NCBI GenBank assembly: GCA_009886305.1
Contig: QXZO01000153.1
Location: 1 to 29,399, forward strand
Length of the DNA stretch: 29,399 bases
Source: Betaproteobacteria bacterium
GTDB taxonomy: Bacteria; Pseudomonadota; Gammaproteobacteria; Burkholderiales; Eutrophovitaceae
Direction: 5' to 3'
The notes beneath the pieces were generated by a model, which saw only the letters and a list, made by a program, of their open reading frames with translations, did not search any database and had not been told where the DNA came from. The position numbers and the translations under genes were made by a program. Positions 25,275 to 29,399 of this stretch are shown here, in pieces (position 1 is the stretch's first letter; each line of letters begins with the position of its first letter).

Positions 25275-25403
25275 TTGCGTCAGTATTTATAATGACTTAA
25301 GCCCGACCTTAACATGGACGAGAGGGTTTTCGTTGATGCTCTAGTTTTTTCATAGAGATCTTTTCGTTAAAATACTAGTTTAAGTGTTTTAGGATAAATC
25401 TTA

Positions 25404-26561
25404 ATGTTCAATAAGCCGGTTACACCATTCACGCTCTCGGTCCCGGACAGCGTCCTGAGTGATTTAAAGCAGCGATTGAAAAACACACGTTGGCCTGATG
25501 AAATCCCTGATAACAATTGGCAGTTCGGAGCCGACTTAGGATATTTAAAAGATCTGTGTACATATTGGGCAGATGAATATGATTGGCGCTTACATGAAGG
25601 CGTCATTAATCAATTCAAACAATATAAGGCTCAGGTCGCGGGGATCGATTTACATTTCATTTATGAAGAGGGCAAAGGGGAGAATCCTCTGCCGTTGCTT
25701 CTGTCGCATGGTTGGCCCGGCTCGGTGTATGAGTTCCATAAAATTATTCCTATGTTGACTGATCCTGAGTCCTATGGAGGATCTCCCGATGATTCATTTA
25801 CGGTTATTGCACCCTCTTTGCCAGGCTTTACATTCTCATATGAGCCTGGGCAAGCTCGTTTCTCCGTAGAGGAAATAACTGATGCCTTTGCTGAGCTAAT
25901 GACTGAAGTTCTGGGTTTTGACTCTTTTGTTGCTCAAGGGGGCGATTGGGGTGGCTTCATCACCTCGCGTATGGGTTTTGCTTATCCTGATTTATTAAAG
26001 GCGATACATCTGAACTTTCTCGCGGTTAGACGGGATCCTAGTATTGTAGAAAATCCTTCCGAGGAAGAGGCGGTTTTTTTAAAGCAGTTGAATAAATTTT
26101 TAAAAGACGAAACTGGATATCAATGGATTCAGGGCACAAAACCACAAACACTAGCTTATGGATTGACTGATTCCCCAGTTGGGTTAGCATCTTGGTTGGT
26201 GGAGAAGTTTCATACCTGGACTGACCATCGGGGGGATCTTGATGGTTATTTTGGGCGCGATACAATGCTGACAGATATCATGCTTTATTGGATTACCGGC
26301 GCTATAGGCTCTTCATTTTGGCCTTATTACGCCAGAATGCACGGCCCATGGCCAATTCCAATTGGCAAGACCGTTGATGTGCCAATGGGCTATATTCAGT
26401 TTCCAAAAGAAATTCTGTCACCGCCAAGATCAGTTGCTGATTTGTTTTACTCCGATATCCAGAGTTGGACCGAGTGCGATGAGGGCGGGCATTTTGCCGC
26501 TTTGGAGCAACCAGAGTCGTTAGTTAAGGATATGCGCCAATTCTTTAGAGCTTTCCGTTAG
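25404..26561 (+). CDS. Epoxide hydrolase (EHN-domain, microsomal type)
   Basis: 385-residue epoxide hydrolase with an N-terminal EHN domain (TPFTLSVPDSVLSDLKQRL to about residue 110) before the alpha/beta-hydrolase core. The oxyanion motif HGWPGS is at 102-107, the nucleophile Asp181 in QGGDWGGF, and the catalytic His363 in DEGGHFAALEQPE. Such enzymes open epoxides to vicinal diols in two steps through a covalent ester. No signal peptide is seen. An AGGA ribosome-binding site precedes ATG 25404. It stands alone: gaps of 129 and 170 bases separate it from its neighbours. The substrate is unknown; benzoate-derived epoxide is handled by BoxC and need not involve this enzyme. Confidence 0.9.
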   Translation: MFNKPVTPFTLSVPDSVLSDLKQRLKNTRWPDEIPDNNWQFGADLGYLKDLCTYWADEYDWRLHEGVINQFKQYKAQVAGIDLHFIYEEGKGENPLPLLLSHGWPGSVYEFHKIIPMLTDPESYGGSPDDSFTVIAPSLPGFTFSYEPGQARFSVEEITDAFAELMTEVLGFDSFVAQGGDWGGFITSRMGFAYPDLLKAIHLNFLAVRRDPSIVENPSEEEAVFLKQLNKFLKDETGYQWIQGTKPQTLAYGLTDSPVGLASWLVEKFHTWTDHRGDLDGYFGRDTMLTDIMLYWITGAIGSSFWPYYARMHGPWPIPIGKTVDVPMGYIQFPKEILSPPRSVADLFYSDIQSWTECDEGGHFAALEQPESLVKDMRQFFRAFR

Positions 26562-26601
26562 GAGATCTTTATTGATATCAGTGGGTTACTGCATCCGTTT
26601 T

Positions 26602-26614
26602 GTTCAACGTGAAC
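26602..26614. promoter_or_regulatory. Small palindrome upstream of the TRAP genes, possible operator
   Basis: GTTCA-ACG-TGAAC is a perfect 5+5 inverted repeat with a 3-base centre, about 117 bases before the first TRAP start. A plausible but poor promoter overlaps it (TACGAT at 26620-26625). Short palindromes arise by chance, so this is only a candidate binding site. Confidence 0.25.
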
Positions 26615-26645
26615 TGTGCTACGATGGAAATTAAAAGAATTTAAT

Positions 26646-26677
26646 AGAAATTTAGTCTGACAGAAATTTAGTCCGAC
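26646..26677 (+). repeat. Two tandem 16-bp repeats upstream of the TRAP genes
   Basis: AGAAATTTAGTCTGAC (26646-26661) is followed directly by AGAAATTTAGTCCGAC (26662-26677), with one mismatch. They lie 54 bases before the first solute-binding protein start, where an activator or repressor with a direct-repeat target would act. The rest of this 170-base gap is AT-rich and holds no other gene that I can see. Confidence 0.6.
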
Positions 26678-26731
26678 CTTGATTCTGAGCATAAAAAAAC
26701 CAAAAAAAACAATACGTTGAGGGGAAAATTA

Positions 26732-27829
26732 ATGAGAGTAGGTGACTGGGCGACATGCCTTTTGGCGTCAGCGATTGTACTTTCAGTGAGTGGATGTGGT
26801 GATAACGGTGGAGATTCAATGCAGTCTTCATCAGGGGCGAGTGATCAAAAAGTACAACAAAAAATCAAACTTAATATGGCCAGCGCTTTCCCAGCCTCCC
26901 TTGAACTGATTGGTAAGAATGGAGTGCGTTTCTCAAAAACTATTGAGGAGATCTCGGCGGGGACTTTAGAGTTGAAATTTTTTGAGCCGGGTGCTTTGGT
27001 GCCAGCTTTAGAGGCCATTCCAGCGGCATCGAAAGGGTCTGTAGACGTCGCTTGGTCAACTTCTGGTTTCTATGCTGGTAATGATCTGGCTTTTAGCTTT
27101 TTCACATCAGTTCCCTTTGGCGCTTCCGCTGATGAATTATTGGCGTGGCTTCAGTACGGCGGTGGAAATGAACTAGCTGATGAAATGTTCGCAGAGCATA
27201 ATATAAAAGCACTACCGTGTTTTATTACGCCTCCGGAAGCATCGGGTTGGTTTAGGAAGGAAATTAATTCCGTTGAGGATCTTAAAGGCATGAAGATGCG
27301 TTTCTTTGGTTTGGGTGCCAAGGTGATGGATAAATTAGGTGTCGCGACACAGTTGCTTGCGGGCGGTGATATCTTTCAGGCACTTCAGTTAGGCACTATT
27401 GATGCAACCGAGTTTTCAGTGCCCACAGTAGATGAGAGTTCAAGTTTTTATCAAGTAGCGAAGCATTATTATTTTCCCGGTTGGCACCAAGCTACTGCGC
27501 TGGGAGGTTTATTTTTCAATATGGACGTATGGAACTCTCTATCGAGCTACCACCAAAGAATTGTAGAGGTTACTTGTGGCTATATGATTAAAGAAATGAT
27601 CGCAGAGGGCGAGGCTACTCAGGCGCCTGCTATGCGAAGAATGGTTGAAAAACATGGTGTTACGATTCACTATTGGTCGGATGAAATTCTTGATGCTTAT
27701 CGAACAGCTTGGGACGAGGTTGTTCTAGAGGAGTCGGCAAAGAACCCTAAATTTAAAAAAATACACGATTCCTACACAAAGTTTCGAGAGGATTACAAAC
27801 TTTGGGGAGAAAATGGCTATTTAAAGTAA
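26732..27829 (+). CDS. TRAP transporter solute-binding lipoprotein 1 (DctP family)
   Basis: Periplasmic binding protein for a TRAP importer, 365 residues. A lipoprotein signal ends in SGCG (Cys near residue 22-23), followed by a Ser/Gly-rich linker and a DctP domain from IKLNMASAFPASL. The stretch KMRFFGLGAKVMDKLG with the carboxylate-binding Arg, and FQALQLGTIDATEFSVP, resemble the TakP branch, whose known members bind 2-oxo acids. AGGGG precedes ATG 26732; the TTG at 26717 is rejected. It is the first of three related genes in a row, and the most diverged of them. No DctQ or DctM membrane subunit lies in the window. Confidence 0.9.
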   Translation: MRVGDWATCLLASAIVLSVSGCGDNGGDSMQSSSGASDQKVQQKIKLNMASAFPASLELIGKNGVRFSKTIEEISAGTLELKFFEPGALVPALEAIPAASKGSVDVAWSTSGFYAGNDLAFSFFTSVPFGASADELLAWLQYGGGNELADEMFAEHNIKALPCFITPPEASGWFRKEINSVEDLKGMKMRFFGLGAKVMDKLGVATQLLAGGDIFQALQLGTIDATEFSVPTVDESSSFYQVAKHYYFPGWHQATALGGLFFNMDVWNSLSSYHQRIVEVTCGYMIKEMIAEGEATQAPAMRRMVEKHGVTIHYWSDEILDAYRTAWDEVVLEESAKNPKFKKIHDSYTKFREDYKLWGENGYLK

Positions 27830-27926
27830 ACCTTGACCCTGGAGACACGTTTAGACGTGAAACCTTTCTTGGTAGGGAAGCTGAGTCGTGATAGGGTCTT
27901 GTAATCGCCGATATTTGGTTTTTCAC

Positions 27927-27957
27927 AATTCGAGATCCTAGTTTAAATTCTCGAATT
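27927..27957. repeat. 9-bp inverted repeat between TRAP genes 1 and 2
   Basis: AATTCGAGA (27927-27935) and TCTCGAATT (27949-27957) are perfect complements with a 13-base loop, in the 204-base gap between the first two solute-binding protein genes. There is no strong T tract after it, so it is a poor terminator; it may be an RNA hairpin that sets relative expression, or an operator. A shorter GCACT-AAAA-AGTGC hairpin lies at 28005-28018, just before the GGAGGAG of the second gene. Confidence 0.45.
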
Positions 27958-28033
27958 TATTCATTTATCCACTATTGTAGAATTGCAAGAAAATGAAATT
28001 AAAAGCACTAAAAAGTGCATTTGGAGGAGTTTT

Positions 28034-29125
28034 ATGACTAAATTTAAAGGTGTGTTGGCTCTTGGTGTAACCAGTCTATTTTTTTTAACTGGCTGCGGTG
28101 GCGGAGAGGAAGTCGCAACCACTAGCGGTGGTGAGGTGGCTGAAAATGCGCCTGTTGAAAAAGTTAAATTACAAATGGCGAGCGCGTTCCCATCTTCTTT
28201 GCCGATACTAGGCGATGGAGCAGTAGATTGGACAAAAACAGTCGATAGATTGTCCGGCGGCACACTCCAGATAAAATTTTTTGAGCCTAATGCGTTAGTT
28301 CCTGGGTTGGAGGCTATTCCTGCTGCATCCAAAGGATCAGTCGAAATGGCTTGGGCGACCTCTGGATATTATGCTGGGATCAACAACGTATTCAGCATGT
28401 TTACGACGCTGCCGTTTGGACCCAATGCTACTGAATTTCTAGCATGGTATTACTACGGTGATGGCGAGAAATTGGCCAACGAGCTATACCTTGCGCACAA
28501 TATTAAGTACTTGCCTTGCATTATGATTCCACCAGAGGCGTCGGGCTGGTTTAAGAATGAGATTAAGAGTCTCGATGACCTTAAAGGCCTGAAGATGCGA
28601 TTCTTCGGCTTGGGGGCTAAGGTTATGGAAAAGCTGGGTGCCTCTACACAATTGCTAGCCGGTGGTGAAATCTTCCAGGCATTACAGTTGGGAACTATAG
28701 ACGCTACTGAATTCGGGAATCCAGCCATGGATGAGGGGATTGGTCTTTATCAGGTAGCCAAACACTACTATTTTCCAGGGTGGCATCAACCTGCATCGTT
28801 CCTAGGTGTATTTATCAATATTGACGTTTGGAATAGTTTGTCTGACCACCATCAGGCGGTTATTGAAGTGTCCTGCGGCGACAAAGTACGGGATGGATTA
28901 GCCCTGGGAGACTTTTCTCAGCCAGCAGCAATGGCGCGAATGATTGAGCAAGGGGTTAACATCCATTATTGGAAGCCTGAATTCTTGGCTGCGTTTAAGG
29001 CCGCTTGGGATGAGGTGGCAGCAGAGGAGATGGCAATTAATCCTGAATTCAAAAAGGTATACGAAAATTACATGGCATTTCGGGAACAGTTTGCGATCTG
29101 GCGCGATAACGGATATCTCAAATAA
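28034..29125 (+). CDS. TRAP transporter solute-binding lipoprotein 2 (DctP family)
   Basis: 363-residue paralogue of the preceding protein. The N-terminus MTKFKGVLALGVTSLFFLTG ends in a lipobox before Cys21, then a short Gly/Glu-rich linker and the DctP domain from KLQMASAFPSSLPILG. The carboxylate-binding region KMRFFGLGAKVMEKLG and FQALQLGTIDATEFGNP are kept. GGAGGAG lies seven bases before the ATG; the longer opening from 27983 is rejected because it would destroy the lipoprotein signal. Its N-terminal coding sequence and ribosome-binding region closely match those of the third gene, so these two are the more recent duplicates. Confidence 0.92.
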   Translation: MTKFKGVLALGVTSLFFLTGCGGGEEVATTSGGEVAENAPVEKVKLQMASAFPSSLPILGDGAVDWTKTVDRLSGGTLQIKFFEPNALVPGLEAIPAASKGSVEMAWATSGYYAGINNVFSMFTTLPFGPNATEFLAWYYYGDGEKLANELYLAHNIKYLPCIMIPPEASGWFKNEIKSLDDLKGLKMRFFGLGAKVMEKLGASTQLLAGGEIFQALQLGTIDATEFGNPAMDEGIGLYQVAKHYYFPGWHQPASFLGVFINIDVWNSLSDHHQAVIEVSCGDKVRDGLALGDFSQPAAMARMIEQGVNIHYWKPEFLAAFKAAWDEVAAEEMAINPEFKKVYENYMAFREQFAIWRDNGYLK

Positions 29126-29202
29126 TTAAATTTACTTATTTAGCGATTAGGGCTGGCGTTTTCTGCCCTTAAAAGTATGAAAAAGTGTAACAGGAGGAAT
29201 GT

Positions 29203-29399
29203 ATGACTAAATTTAGAGCCGCGCTGGCTTCGAGTCTGATTGGTCTTTTTGTTTTGACCGGTTGTGGTGGTGGAGAGGAAGTCGCGACCACAGATGGAGG
29301 CGAGGCGCCTGTAAAAGCGCCTGCTAAAAAAGTGAAATTACAGATGGCGAGTGCGTTTCCGTCCTCATTGCCGATTTTAGGCGTCGGAGGCGTTGAATG
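29203..29399 (+). CDS. TRAP transporter solute-binding lipoprotein 3, 5' part (cut by window end)
   Basis: A third gene starts at ATG 29203, with AGGAGG upstream, and runs open to the last base. The 65 codons give MTKFRAALASSLIGLFVLTG, then Cys21, GGGEEVATT, a Pro/Lys linker, and the start of the DctP domain KLQMASAFPSSLPILG, identical there to the second protein. It is too short to be more than a partial annotation, but the reading is unambiguous. It shows that the solute-binding protein genes are at least triplicated. Confidence 0.88.
   Translation, partial: MTKFRAALASSLIGLFVLTGCGGGEEVATTDGGEAPVKAPAKKVKLQMASAFPSSLPILGVGGVE

Noticed and set aside
25339..25357. CTCTA...TAGAG inverted repeat between the HExxH gene and the epoxide hydrolase gene
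   Set aside because: Five AT-rich pairs around a 9-base loop, with no clear T tract after it; too weak to call as a terminator. The rest of this 129-base gap shows nothing that I can support.
25404..26561. Epoxide hydrolase as a missing step of the Box pathway acting on epoxybenzoyl-CoA
   Set aside because: BoxC itself hydrolyses that epoxide. The gene is nearly 19 kb from boxC, in a separate unit, with no shared operator.
1..29399. tRNA or rRNA genes, CRISPR arrays, insertion sequences, prophage genes
   Set aside because: Looked for on both strands; no clover-leaf-like gene, regular repeat-spacer array, transposase or phage protein was found.

Overview
The window is about 29.4 kb of moderately AT-rich bacterial DNA. 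The proteins most resemble those of Gammaproteobacteria, and the mix of aromatic-acid catabolism, ABC and TRAP uptake, and alpha/beta hydrolases would suit a marine or other aquatic heterotroph. That placement is inferred from protein character only; there is no rRNA or tRNA gene here to confirm it.

Layout. (1) 1-2338: the 3' part of an RND efflux pump gene, closed by a clear rho-independent terminator. (2) 2332-6424, minus strand: boxR-boxC-boxB, the regulator, ring-opening lyase and diiron epoxidase of the aerobic hybrid (benzoyl-CoA epoxide) benzoate pathway. (3) 6425-6647: the divergent control region. It carries two identical 18-bp near-palindromic repeats, the best candidate BoxR operators. 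(4) 6648-16641, plus strand: a tightly packed operon of a flavodoxin, benzoate-CoA ligase, a branched-chain-type ABC importer (binding protein, LivH, broken LivM, LivG, LivF), a malonate-decarboxylase-like carboxyltransferase inside the transporter block, an alpha/beta hydrolase, a D-3-hydroxybutyrate dehydrogenase and a double CDGSH iron-sulfur protein. (5) 16668-21512, minus strand: a five-gene operon (ketopantoate-reductase-like enzyme, mandelate-racemase homologue, YffB/ArsC-like protein, FAD-linked D-2-hydroxyacid dehydrogenase, YdjM-like membrane protein). (6) 21581-26561, plus strand: aminotransferase, fluoroacetate-dehalogenase-like hydrolase, a Sel1-repeat secreted protein, a secreted HExxH protein and an epoxide hydrolase. 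(7) 26732-end: three tandem TRAP solute-binding lipoproteins, the third cut by the window edge.

How it fits together. Regions 2-4 look like one benzoate regulon. The ABC system imports an aromatic acid, the ligase makes benzoyl-CoA, BoxB epoxidises it and BoxC opens the ring, with BoxR sensing benzoyl-CoA. Two usual parts are not in the window: BoxA (the BoxB reductase) and the semialdehyde dehydrogenase. A flavodoxin sits first in the ligase/transport operon, and a CDGSH protein sits at its end, so the source of electrons for BoxB is the most interesting open question. livM appears to carry an internal frameshifting deletion, which should disable the importer unless it is a sequence error. 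The minus-strand operon 5 could feed mandelate into the same route, but its racemase homologue has Arg in place of one catalytic Lys.
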